From Brevundimonas sp. G8 (GTDB lineage Bacteria > Pseudomonadota > Alphaproteobacteria > Caulobacterales > Caulobacteraceae): a stretch of 64,000 nt of DNA. This document shows, one piece after another, positions 25,189 to 33,679 of the stretch; the stretch's first letter is position 1, and every line of letters starts with the position of its first letter. A model generated the notes under the pieces. It had not been told where the DNA came from. It saw only the letters and a list, made by a program, of their open reading frames with translations, and searched no databases. The DNA is taken from assembly GCF_902506205.1 (NCBI RefSeq), contig NZ_LR732816.1, positions 905,975 to 969,974 of the forward strand. Reading direction: 5' to 3'. Position numbers and translations under genes: made by a program.

Positions 25189-26696
25189 CAGAACTCCTCC
25201 CAGTCGGACTGGACCGCTGCGGCGCGACCGCCGCCAACGGCCATGCGCGCCCGAGCGGGCGCGGCTTGGGCGCGGGCGAAGCTCTCGATCCGCGACTTCA
25301 TCTGCTGCACGGGGGCCTTGTGAATGGGCGTCGGAGCCGCCGCGACCTGGCTGGTCTCGAACCGTCCGACCAGTTCGGCCAGTTCGGCGGCTTCGCGGCT
25401 GAGGCTCAGGCTGGCGGCCGTCGACTCTTCGACCATGGCGGCGTTCTGCTGGGTGACCTGGTCCATCTGGTTTACGGCGGTGTTGACCTCGGCCAGGCCG
25501 ACCGCCTGTTCCTGGGTCGAGGCGCGAATTTCGCTCATCAGGGTGGTGATTTCCTCGATCCGGCCGGCGATGCCGGTCAGGGCCTCGCCCGACTGCCGCA
25601 CCAGAACCACGCCGTCCTTGACCTGGCCGCTGCTGGCCGAGATCAGCGTCTTGATCTCCTTGGCCGATTCCGCCGAGCGCTGGGCCAGAGCCCGGACTTC
25701 CGACGCCACGACCGCAAAACCGCGACCGGCCTCGCCGGCCCGCGCGGCCTCGACCCCCGCGTTGAGAGCCAGGAGGTTGGTCTGGAAGGCGATCTCGTCG
25801 ATGACGCCGATGATCTGGCCGATCTGATCCGACGATCGTTCGATCTCGCCCATGGCGGCCACGGCCTTCTGGACGACCACGCCGCCGGTCTCGGCCTGGG
25901 TCCGGCCCTGCGTGACCACGACGTCCGCCGCCTGGGCATTCTCGGCCGTCTTGCGGACGGTCGCAGTGATTTCATCGAGGGCGGCGGCGGTCTCTTCCAG
26001 ACTGGCGGCCTGTTGTTCGGTGCGGCGCGACAGATCTTCGGCGGCGCTGCTGATCTCGTGGGCGCCCGACTGCATCGATCCGGCGTTGACGCCGATCACG
26101 CCGACGGCCTCGTCCAGCGCAGACATGGCGCGGTTGAAGTTCTCGCGCAGGACGGCGTAGTCGCCGGGGAAGTCTTCCTGGATGCGATAGGACAGGTCGC
26201 CCGACGCCATGGCCGACAGACCCTTGGCCGTGCCTTCGACGATAGCGGCCTGAACCTGGGCGGACTGGCGTTCCACCTCGGCGCGCCGTTCGCGCTCTTC
26301 CTCGACGGCGGTGACGTCCATGGCGAACTTCACGACCTTGTAGGGACGGCCTGCGGTATCGAGAATGGGATTGTAGCTGGCCTCGATCACGACCCGATGC
26401 CCGCCCTTGCCGTAGCGGATGAACTTTTCCGAGACGAACTCGCCAGCGTTGAGCCGACGCCAGAACTCGGCGTAGGCCGGGGTCTGAGCTTCTGCAGGAT
26501 CGACGAACATGCGGTGGTGGCGGCCCACGATCTCGCTGAGGTCGTAACCGACGACGGACAGGAAGTTGGGGTTCGCGTCGCGAATCGTGCCGTTCAGATC
26601 GAACTGAATGACGGCCTGTGACCGCTCCACCGCCGCCATCATGCTGCGCAGTTCGACTAGCGCGCCGTCGTCTTTGGGTTTGTCGAAAAGGCGCAA
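25188..26696 (-). CDS. Soluble PAS-containing methyl-accepting chemotaxis protein
   Basis: 502 residues from a TTG at 26696, eight nt after AAAGG; a TTG two codons earlier (26702) is less well spaced. An N-terminal PAS domain (about 22-140; VIQFDLNGTIRDANPNFL...GRHHRMF) is followed by a HAMP-like segment (GDLSYRI) and the methyl-accepting coiled coil. The signalling tip is EIAFQTNLLALNAGVEAARAG split by conserved Glu/Arg. There is no transmembrane helix, so the receptor is cytoplasmic; PAS suggests redox, oxygen or metabolic sensing. The protein ends in DWEEF, matching the CheR/CheB docking pentapeptide pattern (x-W-x-x-F). The ribosome binding site is buried in a perfect hairpin. Confidence 0.94.
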   Translation of the reverse strand: MRLFDKPKDDGALVELRSMMAAVERSQAVIQFDLNGTIRDANPNFLSVVGYDLSEIVGRHHRMFVDPAEAQTPAYAEFWRRLNAGEFVSEKFIRYGKGGHRVVIEASYNPILDTAGRPYKVVKFAMDVTAVEEERERRAEVERQSAQVQAAIVEGTAKGLSAMASGDLSYRIQEDFPGDYAVLRENFNRAMSALDEAVGVIGVNAGSMQSGAHEISSAAEDLSRRTEQQAASLEETAAALDEITATVRKTAENAQAADVVVTQGRTQAETGGVVVQKAVAAMGEIERSSDQIGQIIGVIDEIAFQTNLLALNAGVEAARAGEAGRGFAVVASEVRALAQRSAESAKEIKTLISASSGQVKDGVVLVRQSGEALTGIAGRIEEITTLMSEIRASTQEQAVGLAEVNTAVNQMDQVTQQNAAMVEESTAASLSLSREAAELAELVGRFETSQVAAAPTPIHKAPVQQMKSRIESFARAQAAPARARMAVGGGRAAAVQSDWEEF

Positions 26697-26700
26697 GAGC

Positions 26701-26731
26701 AAGACCTTTCATGGATCAATCGAAAGGTCTT
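26701..26731 (-). promoter_or_regulatory. Hairpin covering the ribosome binding site of the chemoreceptor gene
   Basis: AAGACCTTTC (26701-26710) and GAAAGGTCTT (26722-26731) are perfect 10-bp complements around an 11-nt loop. In the minus-strand mRNA the 3' arm contains the AAAGG Shine-Dalgarno and ends next to the TTG starts. A folded stem would therefore block initiation. An RNA-switch role is inference. Confidence 0.5.
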
Positions 26732-26766
26732 CGCATGCAAACCGTTCAAGACAGGTGTCAGCATGA

Positions 26767-26778
26767 TTAGCGCGCTAA
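26767..26778. promoter_or_regulatory. 12-bp perfect palindrome between chemoreceptor and marR
   Basis: TTAGCGCGCTAA is fully self-complementary. It sits in the divergent region upstream of both the chemoreceptor and the MarR-family regulator gene, the usual place for a MarR autoregulatory operator. Chance occurrence cannot be excluded for a 12-bp site. Confidence 0.3.
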
Positions 26779-26916
26779 CCCTCAACCTGAAGGGGAATCA
26801 GTTCTTGTGATCGGATGTGAAACCTTAAACGTAAAAGTGGCCGCCTAGTATCCGGTTCATCGGGGTCGATCTTGCCAGTTTTTTCCGTCGCTTCGGCGTC
26901 TTCGCCTCGCGAGGCC

Positions 26917-27360
26917 ATGCAGTTGCAGGTCGCGATACAGGTCATGGTGACCGCCCGACGGTGGAAGTCCCGGGTTGCCGATTTGTTTCGAGAAGCAGGC
27001 CACACAGGCGCGCCCACCTTGGTTCTCTACCATCTCAAGGACCACCCCAAGGGGCTTACGCTGTCCGAATTGTCGGCGCGTATGGAGTTGTCCGGGGCCT
27101 CTCTGACCCGGCTGGTCCAACGGTTGGAACGGGACGGCATGGTCACGCGTCGTCGCATGGTCGGCGACGGTCGATCGTGGCTCATCGCCATGGAACCGTC
27201 CGGCCACGCTGCTTTAGGCGCATTCGATATCCATGCCGCCGCCATGCGTCAGCGGATGTTCGAGGGCATATCGGACGACGATCTGGCTGCTGCCCTCAGG
27301 GTGCTGAAGGTCCTGTCGTCGAAGCTGACCCACGGCCCCGACGCCGTCAGCCTGCCCTAA
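26917..27360 (+). CDS. MarR-family transcriptional regulator
   Basis: 147 residues from the ATG at 26917 (GCGAGG about 4 nt upstream); a TTG at 26872 and an ATG at 26944 are alternatives. A winged helix-turn-helix: LTLSELSARMELSGASLTRLVQRLERDGMVTRR with the wing MVGDGRSWLIAM, flanked by dimerisation helices. No ligand is evident. The end overlaps nth on the other strand by 4 nt. The nearest divergent target is the chemoreceptor-cheW pair. Confidence 0.9.
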   Translation: MQLQVAIQVMVTARRWKSRVADLFREAGHTGAPTLVLYHLKDHPKGLTLSELSARMELSGASLTRLVQRLERDGMVTRRRMVGDGRSWLIAMEPSGHAALGAFDIHAAAMRQRMFEGISDDDLAAALRVLKVLSSKLTHGPDAVSLP

Positions 27361-28103
27361 GCCGCCTCGCCCAGCGCCAGCAGCCCGGCTCGTGAGGGAC
27401 ACAGGTCGGCGATGAGGCATGACAGGCATTTGGGCTTCCTGGCCGTGCAGGTGTAGCGGCCGTGTAGGATCAGCCAGTGGTGCGCCTTGGGCAGCCATTC
27501 TTCCGGCACGACCTTGAACAGCTGGGTCTCGACCTTGTCCGGCGTTGCGGCGTTGGCTAGGCCCAGCCGGTGCGAGACGCGAAAGACATGGGTGTCCACC
27601 GCGATGGCCGCCTCTATCCCCAGTTCGTTCAGCACCACCGAGGCCGTCTTGCGCCCCACGCCGGGCAGGGCCTGAAGATTGGCGCGGTTCAGCGGGACCT
27701 CGCCGCCGTGCTGCTCCAGAACGATGCGGCTCAGGGCGATGACGTTCCTGGCCTTGCCGCGATAAAGGCCGATGGAGGCGATGTAGGGAACCAGCCCCTC
27801 TTCGCCCAAAGCCAGCATCTTCTGCGGCGTGTCCGCAACCTTGAACAGCCGGTCGGTCGCCTTGTTGACCGAAACGTCCGTGGCCTGGGCCGACAAGGCG
27901 ACGGCGACGACCAGGGTGTAGGGATTGGAGAAGTTCAGCTCGGTCTTGGGGTCGGGCATGACGCCCGACAGGCGTTCGAAGATGGTCTCGACCCGGTCCT
28001 CGTCCGGCGGCCAGCGCAGCACGGGAATGGACGCGCCGGTCATGATGGACGGGCGTTTGGCGGCCGGCTTGGCGGCGAGCTTTCGGGCCTTGGCGGGCTT
28101 CAT
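27357..28103 (-). CDS. nth: Endonuclease III (DNA glycosylase/AP lyase)
   Basis: 248 residues with a basic N-terminal extension of about 30 residues. It removes oxidised pyrimidines. The helix-hairpin-helix LPGVGRKTASVVLNELG holds the catalytic Lys, and VDTHVFRVSHRLG holds the catalytic Asp. The C-terminal Cys-X6-Cys-X2-Cys-X5-Cys (CTARKPKCLSCLIADLC) binds a 4Fe-4S cluster. Its start overlaps the end of the amine oxidase gene by 4 nt. Confidence 0.97.
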   Translation of the reverse strand: MKPAKARKLAAKPAAKRPSIMTGASIPVLRWPPDEDRVETIFERLSGVMPDPKTELNFSNPYTLVVAVALSAQATDVSVNKATDRLFKVADTPQKMLALGEEGLVPYIASIGLYRGKARNVIALSRIVLEQHGGEVPLNRANLQALPGVGRKTASVVLNELGIEAAIAVDTHVFRVSHRLGLANAATPDKVETQLFKVVPEEWLPKAHHWLILHGRYTCTARKPKCLSCLIADLCPSRAGLLALGEAA

Positions 28104-29401
28104 GCCTCGCTGTCGCCGTCGTCGCGACGCGGGTCAAGACCCAGGGCGATAAGGGCCGCATCGGCCGCCCGCTGCCCCTCCATCCAGGCCCCGTGCGCCG
28201 TGCCGTAATAGACGGGCGCCGTCGCCTCGCCGGCCAAGAAGATCCGGTCCTCGACCGAGGTGCGCAGTTTCGCCCGGTCTGCCGCATGGCCCGGCAGGGC
28301 GTGGGAATAGGCGCCGCGCGACCAGGGATCGACACCCCATCCACTGACTGCGACCGCCTCCAGCCGTCTGCGCATGTCCGAACCCAGGGCCGCAACCAGT
28401 TCGGAGACGGCGAAATCGAACAGGGCGGCCGGGCCTTGCGCCTCCAGCCCCCAGGCCAGGTCGGCGCCGAAATAGGCCTCGATCATCGGACGCCCGAATG
28501 GCCGCAGGTGATAGCCGCCCGTTTCGGCCGTGTCGGTGCGGGTCCACAGCTGGGTGTCAGGCTGGAAATCGCCGGCGCCGCGCACCGTCATATGCACCTT
28601 GGACGCCAGGCCCAGGGGCACGCCCGCCGTCGCCTCAAGCAAGGCGGTAACAGGCGGGTCGATGCGGACGGTCTCGGTCGCGATCAGACTGTTGGGCACG
28701 GTCAGGATCACGATCCGCGCGGTCAGTTCGCCCCGGCTGGTCTCCAGCCGCAGCACCGGACCGGAACGGTCGATCCGCCGCACGGCGCAGTCCGTCACCG
28801 TGACCGACGACACGGCCTCGCCCAGACGCGCGATCAGGCGGCCGTATCCCTCACGAACCCGCCAGTTCACGCCGGTGTCGCCATAGGCGTCGTAATCGAG
28901 GCTGGAGACCTCAGCGAAGCGCGCGCCGTTCAGGGCGCCGGAGATGGCGTCCATCCGCGCGTTCCAGCGGCTGTCGGGATCGAAGAAATCGGAGGCGGGG
29001 CGGTCCTCGCCCCGCGCGGCCGCCTCGGTGACGCGCTGGTCAAAGGCGGCGAAGGCCTCGCCGAACGCGGCCTGATCCGCGCGGGTCATCTCGTGATCGA
29101 AGGCCTGGGTGCGCCAGGGCGGCGGGGTCTGATCCAGCGTCAGCCCCTCGGCCTCTACGTGGCCCGCCAGGACATTGTCGTCGGCCGAGTGCAGCCAGCC
29201 GCAGCCCATGTCCAACCCCTCGCCCTCGGCCCTGAGCGTCCAGGCGCGCCCGCCGATGCGGTCGCGGGCCTCCAGCACCAAAATCGACAAACCCGGCCGC
29301 ATCAGGCGACGTGCGGCGGCGATCCCGGCCGCGCCGGCGCCGATCACGACGACGTCGACCTGTGACGGAAGCGGATTCGAGGCCTTGGGGAGATCGGTCA
29401 T
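28100..29401 (-). CDS. FAD-dependent amine oxidase (flavin monoamine oxidase family)
   Basis: 433 residues from the ATG at 29401 (a start at 29449 is possible). FAD-binding Rossmann motif VVVIGAGAAGIAAARRL, then LEARDRIGGRAWT, the conserved MGCGWLH, and a C-terminal FAD contact region RIFLAGEATAPVYYGTAHGA. The family oxidises primary, secondary or polyamines to aldehydes with release of hydrogen peroxide. Given the polyamine genes at 44-47 and 60 kb, a polyamine substrate is possible but unproven. Overlaps nth. Confidence 0.9.
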   Translation of the reverse strand: MTDLPKASNPLPSQVDVVVIGAGAAGIAAARRLMRPGLSILVLEARDRIGGRAWTLRAEGEGLDMGCGWLHSADDNVLAGHVEAEGLTLDQTPPPWRTQAFDHEMTRADQAAFGEAFAAFDQRVTEAAARGEDRPASDFFDPDSRWNARMDAISGALNGARFAEVSSLDYDAYGDTGVNWRVREGYGRLIARLGEAVSSVTVTDCAVRRIDRSGPVLRLETSRGELTARIVILTVPNSLIATETVRIDPPVTALLEATAGVPLGLASKVHMTVRGAGDFQPDTQLWTRTDTAETGGYHLRPFGRPMIEAYFGADLAWGLEAQGPAALFDFAVSELVAALGSDMRRRLEAVAVSGWGVDPWSRGAYSHALPGHAADRAKLRTSVEDRIFLAGEATAPVYYGTAHGAWMEGQRAADAALIALGLDPRRDDGDSEA

Positions 29402-29535
29402 GCAGCGGGAAAGATACACGAAATCCCCCGCCGCCGTCGGCGTCTTCAAACATTCGTACGATGGGTCATTGATTTTTGGACGGCGGGGTCCATTTTAGCG
29501 CCGCTTCAAAACGTCGCACCCTCCCCGGATGTCCC

Positions 29536-30630
29536 ATGTCGCCTGAACTCAAGAAACGCCTGCCGCTGATCGCGGCGGTCATCGTCGGCCTCGCCCTGAT
29601 CGTGGGCGGCGTGATCTGGTGGGTGAACGGCCAGCGCTGGGAGACCACCGACAACGCCTTCGTCCAGGCCGACACCACCCTGGTCAGCCCGCAACTGTCC
29701 GGACGCGTGACCGAGGTTCTGGTCGGCGACAACCAGCGGGTCGAGGCGGGACAGATCCTGGTCAAGCTAGACGATTCCGACCAGAAGGCCGAACTGGCCC
29801 AGGCCGAGGCCAATCTGGCGGCCGCCATCGCCTCCGTCGGCCATGTCGACGCCCAGGCCGAGCAGGAACAGGCGACCATCGCCGCCCGCGCCGCCGCCGT
29901 GACCCAGGCGAACGCCCAGGCCGGTCTGGCCCGCGCCGAGGTCGATCGTTACGGCAAGCTGGCCGAACAGGGCTGGGTCTCGCAGCAGCGCATCCAGACC
30001 GAACGCGCCTCGGCCGCCACCGCCTCCGCCAGCGTTCAGCAGGCCCAGGCCGCCCTGGTCGCCGAACAACGCACCGCAGGCGTGCTGGGCTCGACCCGAC
30101 AGCAGAGCGTCGCCGCCGTCGAACAGGCCCGCGCCGTGGTCGATCAGGCCCGAATCGCGCTGGAGCGCACCGTCATCCGCGCCCCCGCCGCCGGCGTCGT
30201 CGGCGCCCGCAGCGTCCGCGCCGGACAGTACGTCAATGCGGGGACCCAGCTGCTGTCGATCGTGCCGCTGACCCAGACCTATATCGTCGCCAACTTCAAG
30301 GAGACGCAGCTGGACAAGGTGCGCCTGGGCCAGACCGTCGAGATTTCGGCCGACGCCTTCCCCGGCCGCAAGATCGAGGGCCGGGTCGACAGCTTCGCCC
30401 CTGCCACCGGATCCGAGTTCGCCCTGATCCCGGTCGAGAACGCCACCGGCAACTTCACCAAGATCACCCAGCGCGTGCCCGTGCGGATCGTGGTCAGCGG
30501 CGCCGACCGCAGCCTGGCCCTGCGTCCCGGCCTGTCGGTGGACGTCAAGATCGACCTGAAGAGCCAGGGCGGTCAAAGCTTCGGCGAGGCCGCGATCGGG
30601 GCCGCGACGACGGGAGCCGCAGGCCAGTGA
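29536..30630 (+). CDS. emrA: Periplasmic adaptor subunit of MDR efflux pump (HlyD/EmrA)
   Basis: 364 residues from the ATG at 29536. One N-terminal membrane anchor (about 9-30) precedes a lipoyl/barrel-sandwich half (VSPQLSGRVTEVLVGDNQRVEAGQIL) and a long coiled coil (about 85-205). The second lipoyl half (IRAPAAGVVGARSVRAGQYV) and a beta-barrel (TYIVANFKETQLDKV) follow. It bridges the inner-membrane transporter and an outer-membrane TolC-type channel. Its stop overlaps the next start as GTGA. No outer-membrane partner is encoded here. Confidence 0.94.
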   Translation: MSPELKKRLPLIAAVIVGLALIVGGVIWWVNGQRWETTDNAFVQADTTLVSPQLSGRVTEVLVGDNQRVEAGQILVKLDDSDQKAELAQAEANLAAAIASVGHVDAQAEQEQATIAARAAAVTQANAQAGLARAEVDRYGKLAEQGWVSQQRIQTERASAATASASVQQAQAALVAEQRTAGVLGSTRQQSVAAVEQARAVVDQARIALERTVIRAPAAGVVGARSVRAGQYVNAGTQLLSIVPLTQTYIVANFKETQLDKVRLGQTVEISADAFPGRKIEGRVDSFAPATGSEFALIPVENATGNFTKITQRVPVRIVVSGADRSLALRPGLSVDVKIDLKSQGGQSFGEAAIGAATTGAAGQ

Positions 30631-32237
30631 CCGCCGCCAACCCCGCCACTGACGGCGGGGCCCCTGCCGCGCCCAAGGGCCCCGTCGCCGGCCATCCCGA
30701 GATCAACTGGACCATGCTGCTGCTCGGCTTCGCCGGGATGGTGGTGGGCCAGTTCATGGCCATTCTGGACATCCAGATCGTCGCCGCCTCCCTGCCCCAG
30801 ATCCAGGCCGGGGTCGGCGCCTCGGCTGACGAGATCAGCTGGATCCAGACCGCCTATCTGATCCCCGAGGTGGTGATGATCCCGCTGTCGGGCTTCCTGT
30901 CGCGGCTATGGGGGACGCAGCGGCTGTTCCTGGCCTCGTGCGCCGGCTTCGTGCTGATGAGCATCGCCACCGGACTGTCGTCATCCATCGACATGATGAT
31001 CCTGTTCCGGGCCATCCAGGGCTTCGTCGGCGGGGCCATGATCCCGACCGTCTTCGCCGTCGCCTTCACCGCCTTCCCGCCGGACAAGCGGGTCACGGCC
31101 AGCGTGGTCATGGGCCTGATCGTCACCCTGGCGCCGACGGTCGGCCCGACCCTGGGCGGACACCTGACCGAGTGGTTGAGCTGGCGCTGGCTGTTCTTCA
31201 TCAATGTGGGCCCAGGGCTGCTGGTGCTGTTCCTGGTCGGTCGGTATGGCAACTTCGACAAGGGCGATCCGTCCCTGGCCAAGGGCTTCGACTGGTGGGG
31301 CCTGGGCTTCATGGCCGCCTTCCTGATGTCGATGCAGTTCGTGCTTGAGGAAGGGGCCAAGAACGACTGGTTCGACGACACCCATATCCTGCTGCTGGCG
31401 GTGGTCGCGGCGGTGGCCGGGCCGGTCTTCATCTGGCGGTCGCTGACCTATCGCCAGCCGATCGTGGAGTTGCGCGCGTTCGGCAACCGCAACTTCCTGG
31501 TCGGTTTCATCATGACCTTCATCGTCGGTTTCGCCCTGTTCGGCGGCACCTTCCTGTTGCCGTTGTTCCTGGGCCGTGTGCTGCACTATTCCTCGTCCGA
31601 GGTCGGCACCACCATGGTCGTCTCGGGCCTGGCCATGTTCGCCACAGCCCCGTTCGCCGGGCGACTGGTGCGCAAGATGGACGCGCGCATCCTGATGTTC
31701 GGCGGCTTCATGCTGTGCGCCTGGGGTATGTGGGAGGCGCGGATCGTGACGGAGAATTGGGGCTTCTGGAATTTCGCATCGATCCAGGCGTTCCGGGGCG
31801 TGGGCGTGATGCTGGCCATGATCGCCTCGCAACAGGTGACGATGGCGACACTGCCGCCGCACATGGTCAAGAACGCCTCGGGCCTGGTCAATCTGGCGCG
31901 CAACGTCGGCGGCGCCTTCGGCCTGGCGATCCTGAATACCAGCCTGACCACCAACACCGCCCTGCACATGGCCGAACTGACCAGCGCGATCAGTGAAGGC
32001 GACCAGGCGATGCGGCAGATGATGGCGGGCATGGCTCAGAGGTTCGCCGGCTCCATCGACCCGGCGGCCTCGGCGATGAAGGCCATCTACGGCATCCTGC
32101 AACGTCAGGCGACGACGATGGCGTTCGGCGACGCCTTCGCCTTGCTGGGCATCCTCTGCGCGGGCGCCGCCTTCGTCACGCTGGCGGCCCAGCCGGTGAA
32201 GGCCCAGGCGGGCGCGCCGCCCTCGGACGTCCACTGA
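30627..32237 (+). CDS. emrB: DHA2-family (EmrB/QacA) MFS drug:H+ antiporter
   Basis: 536 residues from a GTG at 30627 overlapping the emrA stop. Fourteen hydrophobic segments are expected. Motif C-like VTLAPTVGPTLGGHLTEW and motif D1-like FMAILDIQIVAASLPQI are visible, as is WIQTAYLIPEVVMIPLSGFLSR. With EmrA it should expel hydrophobic toxicants across both membranes. Its stop overlaps the tetR start (TGATG), so pump and regulator are made together. Confidence 0.94.
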   Translation: MTAANPATDGGAPAAPKGPVAGHPEINWTMLLLGFAGMVVGQFMAILDIQIVAASLPQIQAGVGASADEISWIQTAYLIPEVVMIPLSGFLSRLWGTQRLFLASCAGFVLMSIATGLSSSIDMMILFRAIQGFVGGAMIPTVFAVAFTAFPPDKRVTASVVMGLIVTLAPTVGPTLGGHLTEWLSWRWLFFINVGPGLLVLFLVGRYGNFDKGDPSLAKGFDWWGLGFMAAFLMSMQFVLEEGAKNDWFDDTHILLLAVVAAVAGPVFIWRSLTYRQPIVELRAFGNRNFLVGFIMTFIVGFALFGGTFLLPLFLGRVLHYSSSEVGTTMVVSGLAMFATAPFAGRLVRKMDARILMFGGFMLCAWGMWEARIVTENWGFWNFASIQAFRGVGVMLAMIASQQVTMATLPPHMVKNASGLVNLARNVGGAFGLAILNTSLTTNTALHMAELTSAISEGDQAMRQMMAGMAQRFAGSIDPAASAMKAIYGILQRQATTMAFGDAFALLGILCAGAAFVTLAAQPVKAQAGAPPSDVH

Positions 32238-32857
32238 TGGCGCGCCGTCGCGGTCAGGTCGATGAAAAGAAGAGCGAGGCGATCCTGGACGCCGCCGCGA
32301 CCCTGTTCGCCGACAAGGGGTTGCAGGCCAAGATGGACGAGATCGCCAAACTGGCCGGCGTCTCCAAACAGACGGTCTACAACCGCTTCGCCTCCAAGCT
32401 GGAGATCGCCCAGGCCCTGGCGTCGAAGCGGGTGGAGGACATCATCGCGCCCCTGCGCGGGACCGGCGATCCGCAGACCGTGCTGGAGACCCTGGCCCTG
32501 ACCTTGCTGGACCGAGTGTGTAGCGCCGACAAGGTCGGCTCGATGCGCGGCGTGGCCCTGGTGTCCGTCGAAGCGCCCGAGATCGCCCATGCCATCTATG
32601 AGGCCGGCCCGCGTCGCAGTTTGCGTGAGGTGTCGCTGTGGCTGGCGGAACAGACGCGGCTGGGGCGGCTGGATGTCGCCGATCCCGAGGAGGCGGCCGA
32701 GATGTTCTCCGGTCTGGTGCTGGGCCACGGCCATTTGCGCGCCATGCTGGACGTGCCGCAACTGGCGCCAGAGAAGCGCGCGGCGCGGGCCAGGGAGGCG
32801 GCGAGGATCTTCGTGGTCGCCCATGCTCCGCGTCCGTCCATGGCGAAGACTTCTTGA
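32237..32857 (+). CDS. TetR-family repressor, probably of the efflux operon
   Basis: 206 residues. The N-terminal helix-turn-helix is AILDAAATLFADKGLQAKMDEIAKLAGVSKQTVYNRFASK, of the AcrR/TetR type. The C-terminal ligand domain ends with a region similar to the TetR_C AefR-like group. Third gene of the emrAB operon, one-base overlap with emrB. Self-regulation of the pump by its substrates is the likely arrangement. Confidence 0.93.
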   Translation: MARRRGQVDEKKSEAILDAAATLFADKGLQAKMDEIAKLAGVSKQTVYNRFASKLEIAQALASKRVEDIIAPLRGTGDPQTVLETLALTLLDRVCSADKVGSMRGVALVSVEAPEIAHAIYEAGPRRSLREVSLWLAEQTRLGRLDVADPEEAAEMFSGLVLGHGHLRAMLDVPQLAPEKRAARAREAARIFVVAHAPRPSMAKTS

Positions 32858-32905
32858 CCCTGCCGCGTTAGAAGCGCTGGTGTTTTGTAGCCTGAGAGTG
32901 TCGCC

Positions 32906-33679
32906 ATGCTGATCCATCTGTCGTCCTGGCCCGAAATCGACGCCCGGCTGAACGACGGCGGTCCGCTGTCGAAGACGGTCGTCGTGCCCATCGGCTCCAA
33001 CGAGCAGCACGGACCGACGGGCCTTCTGGGCACCGACTGGCTGTGCCCCGAGATCATCGCCCATGCGGCCGAGAAGACCGACGGCGGTCTGATCGTGGCG
33101 CCGACCTTCAACATCGGCATGGCCCAGCATCATCTGGCCTTCGCCGGCACCATCAGCTTGCGCCCCTCGACCTTCATGGCCGCGATCACGGACTGGGTGT
33201 CATCGCTGAGCCGGCACGGGTTCGAGCGGATTTATTTCCTGAACGGCCACGGCGGCAATGTCGCCACTATCGAGGCGACCATCTCGGAGATCTATTCCGA
33301 GTGGAGCTTCGTCGAGGATCAACCGCCGTTTATTCTGAAGCTCAAGAACTGGTGGGATCTGCCCGGCGTGCATGGCCTGTGCAACCGCCTGTTCCCTACC
33401 GGCCATGGAATGCACGCCACACCGTCCGAGATCGCGGTGACGCAGGCCGCCTACCCCGAGCGGATCAAGACCGCCGACTACAGCCCGCAGATCGCGCCGA
33501 ACGGCCCGATCCGCGACGCCCTGGACTATCGCGCCCGCTTCCCCGACGGCCGTATCGGCTCGGACCCGGCCCAGGCCAGTCCCGAAAAGGGCCAGCAGAT
33601 CATCGACGCGGCGATCCCCGCCCTGTTGAGCGACATCGCGGCCTTCGCCGCAGAGACTGAAGCCGGAGGTCCTCACTGA
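32906..33679 (+). CDS. Creatininase-family amidohydrolase
   Basis: 257 residues. Metal-binding signatures of the family: PIGSNEQHGPTGLLGTDW (Glu, His, Asp ligands), the FLNGHGGN motif and the late HGMHATPSEIAVT with ligands His/Glu. The family includes creatinine amidohydrolase, formamide hydrolases of riboflavin/F420 routes and MftE peptidases. This one cannot be placed without alignment. A strong GGAGGT for the next gene lies inside its 3' end. Confidence 0.88.
   Translation: MLIHLSSWPEIDARLNDGGPLSKTVVVPIGSNEQHGPTGLLGTDWLCPEIIAHAAEKTDGGLIVAPTFNIGMAQHHLAFAGTISLRPSTFMAAITDWVSSLSRHGFERIYFLNGHGGNVATIEATISEIYSEWSFVEDQPPFILKLKNWWDLPGVHGLCNRLFPTGHGMHATPSEIAVTQAAYPERIKTADYSPQIAPNGPIRDALDYRARFPDGRIGSDPAQASPEKGQQIIDAAIPALLSDIAAFAAETEAGGPH

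Noticed and set aside
29619..32237. Apparent 872-codon fusion ahead of the MFS transporter
   Set aside because: The first 336 codons are emrA out of frame. The transporter begins at the GTG at 30627 overlapping the emrA stop.
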